A stretch of DNA of 64,000 bases. It comes from an uncultured Aquimarina sp. (GTDB lineage: Bacteria > Bacteroidota > Bacteroidia > Flavobacteriales > Flavobacteriaceae). Shown here one piece after another: positions 1-9,295 of the stretch. Under the pieces are notes generated by a model. That model was not told the DNA's origin. It was given only the letters and a program-made list of their open reading frames with translations, and did no database searches. A program made the translations under genes and the position numbers. The DNA is taken from the NCBI GenBank assembly GCA_947496705.1, contig CANMDW010000003.1:467622-531621 (forward strand), written 5' to 3'. How positions within the stretch are numbered: position 1 is the stretch's first letter; every line of letters starts with the position of its first letter.

Positions 1-17
1 TATCCTTATATAATATA

Positions 18-245
18 TTAGCTTTCCTCATTTAGACTTGTTTTTTGTAATGTTGAACTTGCAACCGGAGCCAACTCATGGCCAAACATTCTCAAAATGA
101 GATTTACTTTATCCATATTCAAATTGGTTTTACCTTGTTCAATTTTTCTAAGAACCGTTAACGCCACACCCGCTCGCTCTGCAAACTCTTCTTGAGTGAG
201 TCGTACAGCTTTTCTTCGTTCTTTGACAAATGTTGCTAAACTCAT
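18..245 (-). CDS. HipB-like XRE-family transcriptional regulator
   Basis: A 75-residue protein that is almost entirely one Cro/C1-type helix-turn-helix (about residues 5-60; recognition region around LTQEEFAERAGVALTVLRK). Short single-domain proteins of this kind are typical of HipB, the DNA-binding antitoxin of HipBA modules, which represses its own operon. A HipA kinase would lie downstream, before base 18 and outside the window, so the pairing cannot be checked. The AT-rich upstream region carries an inverted repeat at 288-307 that could be its operator. The HTH call is firm; the HipB assignment is inference from size and sequence style. Confidence 0.75.
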   Translation of the reverse strand: MSLATFVKERRKAVRLTQEEFAERAGVALTVLRKIEQGKTNLNMDKVNLILRMFGHELAPVASSTLQKTSLNEES

Positions 246-287
246 AATTATATGCTTTTAAATATAATTTAAAACAAATGTACTAAA

Positions 288-307
288 TTATATGTAATAA
301 CATATAA
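288..307. promoter_or_regulatory. Operator-like inverted repeat upstream of the HipB-like gene
   Basis: TTATATG-taataa-CATATAA is a perfect 7-bp inverted repeat 43 bp upstream of the regulator start. A 12-bp direct repeat, TATATGCTTTTA, occurs at 249-260 and 329-340. This arrangement suits autoregulation by the adjacent HTH protein. The sites are visible; the binding is inferred. Confidence 0.4.
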
Positions 308-399
308 AAACTGTTTTTAACTTACTTTTATATGCTTTTAGAACGAAAATCAGTCTTCTTTGAGTTCAGTAAAAAAATTCAAAGTTGAAGCTAAAGCTG

Positions 400-1413
400 T
401 CAAACTACACCAAATTGATTTCTATACTGCGAAGGAGTGAGTCGGGTTTCGGCTTTAAACGCTAAATTAAAGGAGGTTACATTACCAAAACCGCAGTCAT
501 AGGCCACCGTGGCGATCTTTTCATCGACATAATCGGGAGCAACCAATAATCGTTTGGCTTTTTCTATGCGGTAATGATTTACAAATTCTGAGAAGTTCTT
601 GTGTTCGTGCTCATTAATAGCTTGTGATAGTTCTCGAGAGGTTATCGAGAGTCGTTCTGCTATCATATGTAAGGAAACATTATTCTCGAGATATGTTTCT
701 TCTTTTTCAAATAGAGATCTAATCTCCTGAAGCACTTTTTTGGCTGCAGCTCTATTCATATTTGAATTACCATACTTTTCTAAAGCAAAAACGTGCCGCT
801 TTAACAAGAGAAAAGAAAATATATATATTAAAAAGGAAAAGGAAATAGCGCCTAGAATATAAAATGGAATCCATCTCATAAAAATACCTACATATAACCC
901 CCAAATCACACCAACGCCAATCACAATATTTCGATACCATTTTAAAAGTTGCGGGCTTGCATCATTCCTGATTTTTGAGATTTCCCTCCAGCAGATTGCC
1001 AGATATACCCCTAAATGCGTAAAAACCAAGGTATAAGACAGGTATGAAGCAAAATCCCCCCTGTTAGGAATAACAGGACTACACAAAACAAATATTGCAA
1101 AGGGAAGTAGATGAACATACTTGCGCCTGGAAAATATGGTTTGTTTATCGAAAAGAGCTTTGCCATAAAACCAAAGAAAAGGGCCTACAGAAAGTATGCT
1201 GGAAATAGCTAAATTTCTTAGCGTGGGATCAACTTCAACGTAATTGTGAAAAACAGATTTACCGATCCTGATCGTTAATCCCAGCAATACAAAAGCCAAA
1301 AATGTATTCGCTCTTTTATTTCCTCTTTTTAAAGTAAAAAGATAAAAACATAAGAAAAGAGCCTGGATAATACCCAAACAACTCAGTACCAAAATAAAAC
1401 CTTGTTGAAACAT
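400..1413 (-). CDS. AraC-family regulator with multi-pass membrane N-terminus
   Basis: A 337-residue protein with about seven hydrophobic segments in residues 1-210, then a cytoplasmic AraC/XylS DNA-binding domain in about residues 235-335. The second HTH is visible as IATVAYDCGFGNVTSFNLAF, followed by the family-typical TPSQYRNQF end. Membrane-anchored AraC regulators like this are common in flavobacteria; the ligand or stimulus is not known. It is transcribed divergently from the BNR-propeller gene at 1570, which is a plausible target. The short shared intergenic region would then hold both promoters. The family is certain; the regulatory target is inference. Confidence 0.85.
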   Translation of the reverse strand: MFQQGFILVLSCLGIIQALFLCFYLFTLKRGNKRANTFLAFVLLGLTIRIGKSVFHNYVEVDPTLRNLAISSILSVGPFLWFYGKALFDKQTIFSRRKYVHLLPFAIFVLCSPVIPNRGDFASYLSYTLVFTHLGVYLAICWREISKIRNDASPQLLKWYRNIVIGVGVIWGLYVGIFMRWIPFYILGAISFSFLIYIFSFLLLKRHVFALEKYGNSNMNRAAAKKVLQEIRSLFEKEETYLENNVSLHMIAERLSITSRELSQAINEHEHKNFSEFVNHYRIEKAKRLLVAPDYVDEKIATVAYDCGFGNVTSFNLAFKAETRLTPSQYRNQFGVV

Positions 1414-1569
1414 GTTTCAAAAATAGTAATGTTCATAAACATGCCAAGGTTAAAATTACGTGAAAATCTTTTGAAATTATTTTTAATTCCTGACTTTAGT
1501 GCACCATCAAATCATTTTTTTGAACTTTTCTCAAAAATGTTGAGGTTTTTCAAACTAAAATTCAATCAA

Positions 1570-4500
1570 ATGTATACACAATTCATCAAAACTATCTTTC
1601 TGATTATAGGTCTCTTCGCAAGCATATTTACGGTCAATTCTCAAACTTACAACCAAGAGCTTTATGACGCTGTCGAATACCGATTGGTCGGGCCGTATAG
1701 AGGTGGGCGTAGTGCTGCCGTTACCGGGGTCCCCGGAAAACCCAATTTGTTCTACTTTGGAGCTACCGGTGGTGGTGTTTGGAAAACAACCGATGGTGGC
1801 CGTACCTGGGAGAATATCTCTGATGGGTTTTTTGGCGGTTCTATCGGTTCGATTTCAGTATCCAAAAGCGATCCCAATGTGATCTATGTGGGTGGTGGAG
1901 AAAAAACCCTGCGCGGTAATGTCTCTTCGGGATACGGGGTATGGAAAAGTGTTGATGCCGGAAAAACCTGGGTACAATCGGGATTACCCAAAAGCAGGCA
2001 TATTCCCAGAATCTCGATTCATCCAACAAATCCAGATGTGGTGTATGCAGCGGTATTAGGAAATATTTACAAACCTACACAAGATCGCGGAATTTATAAA
2101 AGTACTGATGGCGGAAAAACATGGAACAAGGTACTGTTTGCCAATGCCGATGCGGGTGCGGTAGATTTAACGTTGGATCCTAATAACCCCAGAATTCTCT
2201 ATGCTTCGACCTGGAATGCCCGAAGAACACCATATAGTTTAAGTTCGGGCGGAGCCGGTTCTGCCCTCTGGAAAAGTACTGACAGCGGTAACACATGGAA
2301 AGAAATCTCTAAAAACAAAGGGTTTGCCAAAGATACTTTGGGTATTATGGGAGTAACTGTTTCGCCGGTGAATAGCGAACGCGTTTGGGCGATTGTTGAA
2401 AACAAAGAAAAAGGGGGGGTGTATCGTAGTGATGATGGAGGTGAAACCTGGAGCCTGTTAAATAGTAGTCGAAGCCTTCGCCAGCGGGCATGGTATTATA
2501 CCCGTATCTATGCCGATTCACAAGATATTGATGTAGTGTATGTAGTAAATGTATCCTATCATAAAAGTAAAGATGGCGGAAAGAATTTTAGCAGTTATCG
2601 TGCTCCGCACGGAGATCATCATGATCTTTGGATTGCCCCCGAAAACCCTAAACGTATGATTATTGGCGATGATGGGGGTGCACAAATCACTTATGACGGT
2701 GGTGAAACCTGGAGTACCTATCACAACCAACCCACTTCACAGTTTTATCGTGTGACTACCGATAATAGTTTCCCATATCGAATTTATGCAGCTCAGCAGG
2801 ATAATTCGACCATACGAATCAATCATCGCAGTACTGGTTGGTCTATTTCTGAAAATGACTGGGAGAGCACAGCCGGAGGAGAATCTGCACATATTGCCGT
2901 CGATCCAAAAAATAACGATATTGTCTATGGCGGAAGCTATGATGGCTTTCTCACCAGAGTAAATCATAAGACTGAAACGGTTCGTTCTATAAGCGTATGG
3001 CCCGATAATCCTATGGGGCACGGTGCCGAGGATATGAAATATCGTTTTCAATGGAATTTTCCCATTATATTCTCAAAACACAATCCGGATCGCCTCTATA
3101 CCTTTTCTAATCACGTGCACGTTACCGAAAATGAAGGACAGAGCTGGAAAGTTATCAGCCCGGACCTGACCAGAAATGATGCTTCCAAATTAAAATCTTC
3201 GGGCGGGCCGATCACTCAGGATAATACCTCGGTAGAATATTATTGCACGATTTTCGCTGCTGCGGAAAGCCCTATAAAAGAAGGATTGATTTGGGTAGGA
3301 AGTGATGATGGATTGGTACATGTGAGTCAGGACGGAGGAACCACGTGGAACAATGTTACCCCCAAAGGAATACCAGAATGGATGATGATCAACAGTATCG
3401 AGCCCAGTACTTTTGATGAAGGTACTTGTTATATCGCCGGAACCAAATATAAATCCGGAGATTTTGCTCCGTATCTTTATAAAACCACCGACTACGGCAA
3501 ATCATGGACCAAAATTACGGCCGGAATCGCACCAGAGCATTTTACACGTGTTCTGCGAGAAGATCCTAAGCGTAAGGGATTATTGTATGCAGGAACCGAA
3601 ACCGGGATGTATATCTCTTTTGATGACGGAAAAAGCTGGCAATCGTTTCAGCTCAATCTTCCGATAGTACCTATCACCGATTTGACCATCAAAGAAAACA
3701 ACCTTATTGTTGCTACCCAGGGCAGAAGCCTTTGGATTATTGATGATCTCACGGTATTACACCAATTAAATGATAATATAAAAGCTCAGAACCACGTTTT
3801 ATATCAACCCAAAGATGCCTATCGCATGCGGGGAGGAAGCGTAAAAGAGTCTAAAACCGAAGGCACCAACCATCCTGCCGGTGTAATAACTTATTTTTAT
3901 CTGAAGAATTATGATGAGAAAAAAGATACGATCTCGCTTACTTATTTTAACTCCAAAAATGATTCGATCAAATCTTTCAATAATATAAAAGAAAAAAAAC
4001 CGGGGAAGACCAAAAAGGAAGACAAACTGGAAATTGAAGAAAAAGGAGCTCAGTTGTTTACATGGAATATGCGAGGTGACGGGGCAGAAAAACTAGATGG
4101 TATGATCCTTTGGTGGGCCAATCTCGATGGTCCAAAAGCCGTTCCCGGGAATTATAAAGTAAGCCTGACTGTAAATGGCAAAGAAGTGTCGAGACAGTCA
4201 TTCAGGATAGTGGCAGACCCAAGAGCAGAAGCTACACCGCAACAGATGCAGGCCCAGTTTGATTTTATCACCAGTGTAAATAAAACTGTAGACAAGGCAC
4301 ACAAATCGATCAAAAAGATTAGAAAAATTAACGAGCAGCTCAAAGCCTTCTCTGCACAATACAAAGATAACGAGAAAACAAAAGATTTGGTTACAAAAGC
4401 AAAAGATCTGCAGAAGCAATTTGGCGAAATAGAAAAAGCCTTATATCAAACCAAAAATAAAAGTAATCAGGATCCGTTGAACTTTCCGATTAAGTTAAAT

Positions 4501-4701
4501 AATAAACTAGGCCACTTAAATTCTTTGGTGGGCATGGGAGATTTTGGGCCTACCGAACAGGATGTCGCGGTAAAAAATGAACTGACCAAAAAGATTGAAG
4601 AACAATTAGCAGTTTTTGACAAATTAATTTCCGAAGAAATTAAAAGTTTTAATGTAGCGTTTAATACCTTGCAGCTTAAGTACCTGTTCGTAGAGGAGTA
4701 A
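1570..4701 (+). CDS. Exported BNR/Asp-box beta-propeller protein (sortilin/VPS10-like)
   Basis: From the ATG at 1570 the protein has 1043 residues and starts with a signal peptide (hydrophobic core about residues 5-22, ending near TVNSQ). An upstream in-frame ATG at 1402 would add 56 residues ahead of the signal and overlap the divergent AraC gene, so it was not chosen. At least nine Asp-box motifs are visible (TDGGRTW, TDGGKTW, TDSGNTW, DDGGETW, YDGGETW, QDGGTTW and others), giving one or two BNR beta-propellers over about residues 40-720. A beta-sandwich-like region and a charged helical region (about residues 890-1000) follow. Members are often labelled glycosyl hydrolase or sortilin-like, but the catalytic activity is unproven. 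Its extreme C-terminus, LQLKYLFVEE, recurs as a scrap at 4926. Confidence 0.85.
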   Translation: MYTQFIKTIFLIIGLFASIFTVNSQTYNQELYDAVEYRLVGPYRGGRSAAVTGVPGKPNLFYFGATGGGVWKTTDGGRTWENISDGFFGGSIGSISVSKSDPNVIYVGGGEKTLRGNVSSGYGVWKSVDAGKTWVQSGLPKSRHIPRISIHPTNPDVVYAAVLGNIYKPTQDRGIYKSTDGGKTWNKVLFANADAGAVDLTLDPNNPRILYASTWNARRTPYSLSSGGAGSALWKSTDSGNTWKEISKNKGFAKDTLGIMGVTVSPVNSERVWAIVENKEKGGVYRSDDGGETWSLLNSSRSLRQRAWYYTRIYADSQDIDVVYVVNVSYHKSKDGGKNFSSYRAPHGDHHDLWIAPENPKRMIIGDDGGAQITYDGGETWSTYHNQPTSQFYRVTTDNSFPYRIYAAQQDNSTIRINHRSTGWSISENDWESTAGGESAHIAVDPKNNDIVYGGSYDGFLTRVNHKTETVRSISVWPDNPMGHGAEDMKYRFQWNFPIIFSKHNPDRLYTFSNHVHVTENEGQSWKVISPDLTRNDASKLKSSGGPITQDNTSVEYYCTIFAAAESPIKEGLIWVGSDDGLVHVSQDGGTTWNNVTPKGIPEWMMINSIEPSTFDEGTCYIAGTKYKSGDFAPYLYKTTDYGKSWTKITAGIAPEHFTRVLREDPKRKGLLYAGTETGMYISFDDGKSWQSFQLNLPIVPITDLTIKENNLIVATQGRSLWIIDDLTVLHQLNDNIKAQNHVLYQPKDAYRMRGGSVKESKTEGTNHPAGVITYFYLKNYDEKKDTISLTYFNSKNDSIKSFNNIKEKKPGKTKKEDKLEIEEKGAQLFTWNMRGDGAEKLDGMILWWANLDGPKAVPGNYKVSLTVNGKEVSRQSFRIVADPRAEATPQQMQAQFDFITSVNKTVDKAHKSIKKIRKINEQLKAFSAQYKDNEKTKDLVTKAKDLQKQFGEIEKALYQTKNKSNQDPLNFPIKLNNKLGHLNSLVGMGDFGPTEQDVAVKNELTKKIEEQLAVFDKLISEEIKSFNVAFNTLQLKYLFVEE

Positions 4702-4789
4702 GTTAGCTTCTAAAATATTTTCCGGCTAAAACAAGAAAACTAATATTTTTTAGAAACGGAATAGAATTTGTACCTTTATTAAATATAAT

Positions 4790-4853
4790 GCTCTTGGCAA
4801 CGTATTCTCATTTATCTATATTATAGCGAGAATGCCAAACCTAGAGCTTTTTT
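4790..4853 (+). terminator. Probable terminator after the BNR gene
   Basis: GCTCT...AGAGC arms with imperfect inner pairing (ATTCTC/GAGAAT, TGGCA/GCCAA-type) are followed by a run of six T at 4848-4853. It lies about 90 bp past the BNR stop. The inner stem is imperfect, so confidence is moderate. Confidence 0.45.
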
Positions 4854-4883
4854 ATTTGAACATATAGACGGTCTAGTATCTAA

Positions 4884-4958
4884 AATCAGAAAACCGAACA
4901 ATCAAAATGGTTCGTAGTTGCTAAAATGCAGCTTAATTATCTTTTTGTCGAAGAATAA
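4884..4958 (+). pseudogene. 3' scrap of a second BNR-propeller gene
   Basis: An open frame of 24 codons ends MQLNYLFVEE-stop, matching 8 of the last 10 residues of the intact upstream gene (LQLKYLFVEE-stop), with different codons in most positions. A stop at 4881 and unrelated sequence further up show that the rest of the gene is gone. The TAA at 4956-4958 is followed directly by the hemJ ATG at 4959. It reads as the tail of a diverged tandem paralogue that was lost by deletion. Confidence 0.6.
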
Positions 4959-5510
4959 ATGCTTGAATATTACAATTACATAAAATCTCTGCATCTCATT
5001 TTTGTGATTACCTGGTTTGCGGGCTTATTTTATATTCCCAGGTTATTTGTATATCAGATAGAAGCTTCACAAAAACCTTCTCCCGACAAGGAAATATTGG
5101 GTACGCAGCTCAAGTTGATGGCCAAACGCCTTTGGTTTATCATTACCTGGCCTTCTGCGATATTGGCATCCTTATTTGCAATATGGCTCCTGATCCTGAT
5201 GCCCGCCTGGTTACAACAACCCTGGATGCATGTAAAACTAGGTTTTGTAGTACTACTTTTGATCTATCACTTAAAATGTCACCACATCTATAAACAGCTT
5301 CAACAGGATATTGTTACATGGTCTTCTAACCAGATGCGCATATGGAACGAAGGCTCGACCATTATTCTCTTTTCTGTAATTTTTTTGGTGGTTGTACGCG
5401 ACGCCGTGAACTGGATTTATGGAGTTATTGGAATAATATTACTTTCTGTATTGCTCATGCTGGGTATTAAATTATATAAAAAAAATCGCGATAAAAACCC
5501 GGACGCCTGA
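4959..5510 (+). CDS. hemJ: HemJ-type protoporphyrinogen oxidase / CopD-like membrane protein
   Basis: A 183-residue protein with four or five transmembrane helices. The N-terminal YIKSLHLIFVITWFAGLFYI segment carries the conserved His of the HemJ family. The WMHVKLGFVVLLLIYH segment matches the second conserved His/Lys region, and the length fits the family (about 140-200 residues). HemJ oxidises protoporphyrinogen IX to protoporphyrin IX in the inner membrane for haem synthesis. The start codon directly follows the stop of the BNR scrap, so its native promoter may have been displaced. No haem genes are adjacent. A generic CopD-like membrane protein is the alternative. Confidence 0.75.
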   Translation: MLEYYNYIKSLHLIFVITWFAGLFYIPRLFVYQIEASQKPSPDKEILGTQLKLMAKRLWFIITWPSAILASLFAIWLLILMPAWLQQPWMHVKLGFVVLLLIYHLKCHHIYKQLQQDIVTWSSNQMRIWNEGSTIILFSVIFLVVVRDAVNWIYGVIGIILLSVLLMLGIKLYKKNRDKNPDA

Positions 5511-5563
5511 TTTTTGAAAGTACGAAGTACGAGCATAGAAATACAATAAGAGTTACATATACC

Positions 5564-6115
5564 ATGTTGAATTTTCAACCTAAAACATATCAAACAAAGA
5601 CAAATCGGCCAATACTTATTCGAGAGGCGGTAATCGAAGATGCCGAACAATTATTAAAATTGAAACATCAGTATCTTAAAAACACCGATACGATTCCTTT
5701 GTTTGACTATGAATACGGAAATTCTGTACAGGAAGAAGGTAAATTAATTCAAAATCTGCAAAAAAGGCCTAACAGTCTATTACTAATTGCCGAAAGCGAA
5801 GGAACTGTGATTGGAAACATAGATCTTGCCGGTAGCTGGCGAAAGAAAATGCAGCACACTGCAGCGATTGGAATGGGTATTCACACCAAATGGCAAAATC
5901 AAGGTATTGGCACCTTGCTGATACAGAACGTGCTGAATTGGACAAGAGAAAATAAATTGCTAAAGGTGATTTGGCTAGAAGTATATGCAACCAATACAGG
6001 AGGAGTTGCCTTGTATAATAAGATGGGGTTTCAAGAGTGTGGGCGAATGAAAAATTTCTTCCGCGAAAAGGGAAAGTATATAGATAAGATTATAATGTCA
6101 ATAGAAGTTTCTTGA
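5564..6115 (+). CDS. GNAT-family N-acetyltransferase
   Basis: A 183-residue GNAT fold. The acetyl-CoA pyrophosphate-binding motif is visible as QNQGIGTLLIQNVL (about residues 110-123). It is followed by the LEVYATNTGGVALYNKMGF signature typical of the RimJ/RimL/YhhY branch that acetylates amino groups of proteins or small molecules. The substrate cannot be told from sequence. It lies 53 bp after hemJ and 81 bp before yicC on the same strand. The short spacer before yicC contains a tcattattcat-type low-complexity stretch. Confidence 0.85.
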   Translation: MLNFQPKTYQTKTNRPILIREAVIEDAEQLLKLKHQYLKNTDTIPLFDYEYGNSVQEEGKLIQNLQKRPNSLLLIAESEGTVIGNIDLAGSWRKKMQHTAAIGMGIHTKWQNQGIGTLLIQNVLNWTRENKLLKVIWLEVYATNTGGVALYNKMGFQECGRMKNFFREKGKYIDKIIMSIEVS

Positions 6116-6196
6116 CTTCACAGTTTATCATTCATTATTCATCATTCTGCATTCGTAATTAGTTTGTATCTTCGTGCCTCTTATTAGCATTATCCT

Positions 6197-7054
6197 ATGA
6201 TTAAATCTATGACAGGCTTCGGGAAGTTTATTCTGCAGCTTCCTTCAAAAAAAATTACCATCGAGGTCAAGTCCCTTAATAGCAAGAACCTGGATCTCAA
6301 TGCCAGAATCCCATCTCAATATCGCGAAAAAGAGCTGGAAATGCGTAACACCATTGCCAGAGCTTTAGAAAGGGGCAAAGTCGATTTCGGATTGTATGTT
6401 GAAGCGACCGGAGAAGAAACATCAAACAAAGTGAATGAAGGCATTGTAAAAGAATATATAAGGCAGCTATCCAATGTACATCAAGGTGATACTACAGAAT
6501 TGCTAAAAATGGCCGTGCGCATGCCCGATGCCTTAAAAACCGAACGAGAAGAAATCAACGAAGAAGAGTTTAATGCTATAAAGGAAGCACTTCATAAAGC
6601 ATTAACAGAAATAGAGTCGTATCGTATCGATGAAGGAAAGGCTCTGGAAAAGGATTTTGCCATCCGCATCACAAACATAAGTGATTTGCTCGATCAGGTA
6701 ATTAAAATGGATCCCGAACGCATTGAAGCCGTAAGAGAACGATTACATAAAGCGGTTTCTGATTTAAAAGAAGAAGTAGACGAAAACCGTTTTGAACAGG
6801 AATTGATCTACTATCTGGAGAAATTTGATATTACTGAAGAAAAAGTACGTTTAGCCAATCATCTGGAGTATTTTACTACCACACTTAATTCTTCAGACTC
6901 CAATGGCAAAAAGCTTGGATTTATCACCCAGGAGATAGGACGTGAGATCAATACTATTGGTAGTAAATCCAACTATGCCCCAATGCAACAGCTAGTCGTT
7001 CAGATGAAAGATGAACTTGAAAAGATTAAGGAACAATTGCTAAATGTATTGTAA
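6197..7054 (+). CDS. YicC/YloC-family endoribonuclease
   Basis: 285 residues, full length for the family. It starts with the diagnostic IKSMTGFGK and contains VEVKSLNSKNLDLNARIP-type and LEKFDITEEKVRLANHLEYF segments. The C-terminal motif LGFITQEIGREINTIGSKS is nearly invariant in YicC. YicC proteins are hydrolytic endoribonucleases with a role in RNA turnover under stress. The gene sits 3 bp before gmk, an arrangement conserved across many bacteria, so the two are almost certainly co-transcribed. The spacer upstream contains TATCTTCG, a possible variant of the Bacteroidota minus-7 box. Confidence 0.92.
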   Translation: MIKSMTGFGKFILQLPSKKITIEVKSLNSKNLDLNARIPSQYREKELEMRNTIARALERGKVDFGLYVEATGEETSNKVNEGIVKEYIRQLSNVHQGDTTELLKMAVRMPDALKTEREEINEEEFNAIKEALHKALTEIESYRIDEGKALEKDFAIRITNISDLLDQVIKMDPERIEAVRERLHKAVSDLKEEVDENRFEQELIYYLEKFDITEEKVRLANHLEYFTTTLNSSDSNGKKLGFITQEIGREINTIGSKSNYAPMQQLVVQMKDELEKIKEQLLNVL

Positions 7055-7057
7055 ATC

Positions 7058-7627
7058 ATGGAAGGGAAGCTCATTGTACTTTCTGCACCATCGGGCAGCG
7101 GAAAAACTACCTTGGTCAAATACTTATTAAATCAGGAAGAATTGAATCTTGGTTTCTCTATTTCTGCTGCTTCCAGAGAACCTCGCAGTGGAGAAATTCA
7201 TGGAAAAGACTATTATTTTTTATCGCTACGCGAATTTAAAGACAAGATCAAAGCAGACGAATTTCTGGAGTGGGAAGAAGTATATCGCGATAACTTTTAT
7301 GGAACTCTAAAAACCGAAGTACAACGCCTTTGGGATAGTGGCAAACATGTGATCTTTGATATCGATGTGGTAGGTGGCCTGGATATCAAAAGAATTTATC
7401 CAGATCATACCCTGGCTGTTTTTGTACAACCACCCAGTATTGAAGAGTTGAAAATTCGCCTAAAAAAACGCAAAACCGAAGCTGAAGATAAAATTAATAT
7501 GCGGGTGGCCAAAGCTTCTACCGAAATGGCTACCGCCCCCCAGTTTGATGCCATTGTAACCAACGATGATCTCGAAAAAGCGAAAGCCGAAGTGTATCAG
7601 TTGGTGAAGAAGTTTCTTTTGGGATAG
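7058..7627 (+). CDS. gmk: Guanylate kinase
   Basis: 189 residues. The P-loop APSGSGKTTL is at residues 9-18, the GMP-binding region follows (SREPRSGEIHGKDYYF), and the lid arginines are in the RLKKRKTEAEDKINMRVAKA segment. It phosphorylates GMP to GDP with ATP in the cytoplasm, feeding nucleotide pools and cyclic-nucleotide recycling. It lies 3 bp after yicC and reads as one operon with it, possibly extending to nadD after a 137-bp spacer. That spacer holds an AT-rich hairpin (TGAAAATAT...ATATTTTCA, 7643-7668). No anomalies were seen. Confidence 0.97.
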   Translation: MEGKLIVLSAPSGSGKTTLVKYLLNQEELNLGFSISAASREPRSGEIHGKDYYFLSLREFKDKIKADEFLEWEEVYRDNFYGTLKTEVQRLWDSGKHVIFDIDVVGGLDIKRIYPDHTLAVFVQPPSIEELKIRLKKRKTEAEDKINMRVAKASTEMATAPQFDAIVTNDDLEKAKAEVYQLVKKFLLG

Positions 7628-7764
7628 TTTTTTATTCTAAACTGAAAATATGAATTATTATATTTTCAAAAAACAGTTAAATTGAAAATATAAGTTTCTA
7701 TCCTTACATGGATATATTTGAGGCAACTGTTGTTAAAAAAACTGATATTTGGTAATCTAATTCA

Positions 7765-8346
7765 ATGAAAAAAATCGGATTATATTTCGGGACGTTTAAC
7801 CCCATTCATATTGGCCATTTGGCGATTGCCAATCATATGGCAGAGTTTTCTGATCTCGATGAAATATGGATGGTGGTTACCCCACACAACCCGCACAAAA
7901 AGAAAAGCTCGCTACTGGATAATCACCATCGTTTTGAAATGGTATATGAAGCCACAGAACCCTACCCCAAATTAAAACCCAGTGATGTTGAATTCAAACT
8001 ACCACAACCCAATTATACGGTACATACCCTAATGTATCTGCAAGAGAAATATCCAAACACTCAGTTTCATCTCATCATGGGTGAAGATAACCTAAAGAGT
8101 TTCCACAAGTGGAAAAACTATGAGGTTATTCTCGAAAATCATCATATTTATGTATACCCGCGTATTGCCGATGGAGCAATCCCCAAACAGTTTGAAGGGC
8201 ATCCCAAAATACACAAAATCAATGCGCCCATTATGGAAATTTCTTCCACTTTTATAAGAAGTGCTATTGCCGAAGGCAAAAATGTGCAGCCGTTATTGCC
8301 CGAAGTGGTGTGGAAATATATTGATGAAATGAATTTTTATAAGTAG
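7765..8346 (+). CDS. nadD: Nicotinate-nucleotide adenylyltransferase
   Basis: 193 residues with the nucleotidyl-transferase signature GTFNPIHIGHLAIAN at residues 9-23 and the C-terminal ISSTFIRSAI motif that contacts the triphosphate. NadD adenylylates nicotinate mononucleotide to deamido-NAD in the NAD synthesis pathway. The length and both motifs are standard. It follows yicC-gmk on the same strand, as in other flavobacteria. Its stop is only 3 bp from the convergent stop of the membrane gene at 8350, with no room for an independent terminator, so the two transcripts probably overlap. Confidence 0.96.
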   Translation: MKKIGLYFGTFNPIHIGHLAIANHMAEFSDLDEIWMVVTPHNPHKKKSSLLDNHHRFEMVYEATEPYPKLKPSDVEFKLPQPNYTVHTLMYLQEKYPNTQFHLIMGEDNLKSFHKWKNYEVILENHHIYVYPRIADGAIPKQFEGHPKIHKINAPIMEISSTFIRSAIAEGKNVQPLLPEVVWKYIDEMNFYK

Positions 8347-8349
8347 AAA

Positions 8350-9033
8350 TTACAAACTACTAATCGATCCTACCCCCGAAGTAGCTTGTTTTATTCTTTT
8401 AATAAGACGATGTACCCTACCGCTGCCTCCTGCAATAATCCCGGCAGTAAGAATAATATCGATAGATTGAATCATCGTAATTTGTATTTTTGATAAAGCT
8501 TCTTCTGGACCATTAAACAATATACCCGACATCAATCGTAATCCAGAGAAAGAAAGTGCCAATCCCAATACAAATGCAATTATTGTGGTTCTACGCTGTC
8601 TTTTTAATCCACGCGTTAGTAAGAATTCTTCAAGCTCTTTTTTTTCTTTCATCATTTTGGCCACTTCTTTGGTTTGTAGCTCTTCAGGCTCTTCAATAGA
8701 GGGTACTTCATCCATAATTGGAGTCTCTGTAGCCTTATCTAATTTTTCAAGAACCTTATTAATATCGGCAATACGATCTTTACATCTCAATTTCTCTTTC
8801 TCATTAGGATCGTCTACAAAAATCTCTATACACTGTTCTACTACCAACATAACGACCGATAAATAACTTAATACTGCAATTACATTGGCTGTGTTTAAAT
8901 TAGAAAGATCTATAGCGGGTAGTTGTTCTTCAAAATAAACAAAAACTGCAACGGCAAGTACGATAAGAATGATCGCTATCGGATTTTTATAAAGAGCTTT
9001 CATGGTCATAAGAGTATTTGTATAAAAATACAA
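8350..9033 (-). CDS. Membrane protein with cytoplasmic coiled coil, unknown function
   Basis: 227 residues. Two N-terminal transmembrane helices (about 14-34 and 48-68) are followed by a charged, coiled-coil-like segment (about 75-140, rich in Lys/Glu). Two more helices follow at about 148-172 and 185-207, and the end is basic. ATGs at codons 1, 9 and 11 are all possible starts. No enzymatic motif is recognisable and I do not recognise the family. It converges on nadD with a 3-bp gap. Conserved hydrophobic spacing suggests a real integral membrane protein rather than a spurious frame. Confidence 0.7.
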   Translation of the reverse strand: MYFYTNTLMTMKALYKNPIAIILIVLAVAVFVYFEEQLPAIDLSNLNTANVIAVLSYLSVVMLVVEQCIEIFVDDPNEKEKLRCKDRIADINKVLEKLDKATETPIMDEVPSIEEPEELQTKEVAKMMKEKKELEEFLLTRGLKRQRRTTIIAFVLGLALSFSGLRLMSGILFNGPEEALSKIQITMIQSIDIILTAGIIAGGSGRVHRLIKRIKQATSGVGSISSL

Positions 9034-9154
9034 AAACTACAGATGATAAATAAATTCACATCAAATAGTTCATTCAAAAAAAACAATACATCACTAGCAT
9101 CCAAAAGTTAAGTTTTTAAACTTAAATTTAAGAATCAAAATGTTGAAAAATCCA

Positions 9155-9185
9155 GATCCCAAAGATCTTGGAGTTCTTTGGGGTC
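9155..9185 (-). terminator. Hairpin terminator downstream of a small minus-strand peptide ORF
   Basis: Arms GATCCCAAAG and CTTTGGGGTC (one mismatch) are separated by an 11-base loop. Read on the minus strand the stem is followed by TGGATTTTTC. The only minus-strand candidate upstream of it is the peptide ORF at 9296-9397, which supports that ORF being expressed. Confidence 0.55.
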
Positions 9186-9295
9186 TTATAATATGGCTTT
9201 TTTAGCTAAAAACTTATCTGGATAAATTTTAATTTATAACCTGTTTATAGGGGTTTACGTAAGTTTTTAGTCAATTTTAATAAACTTTCGCGTAG

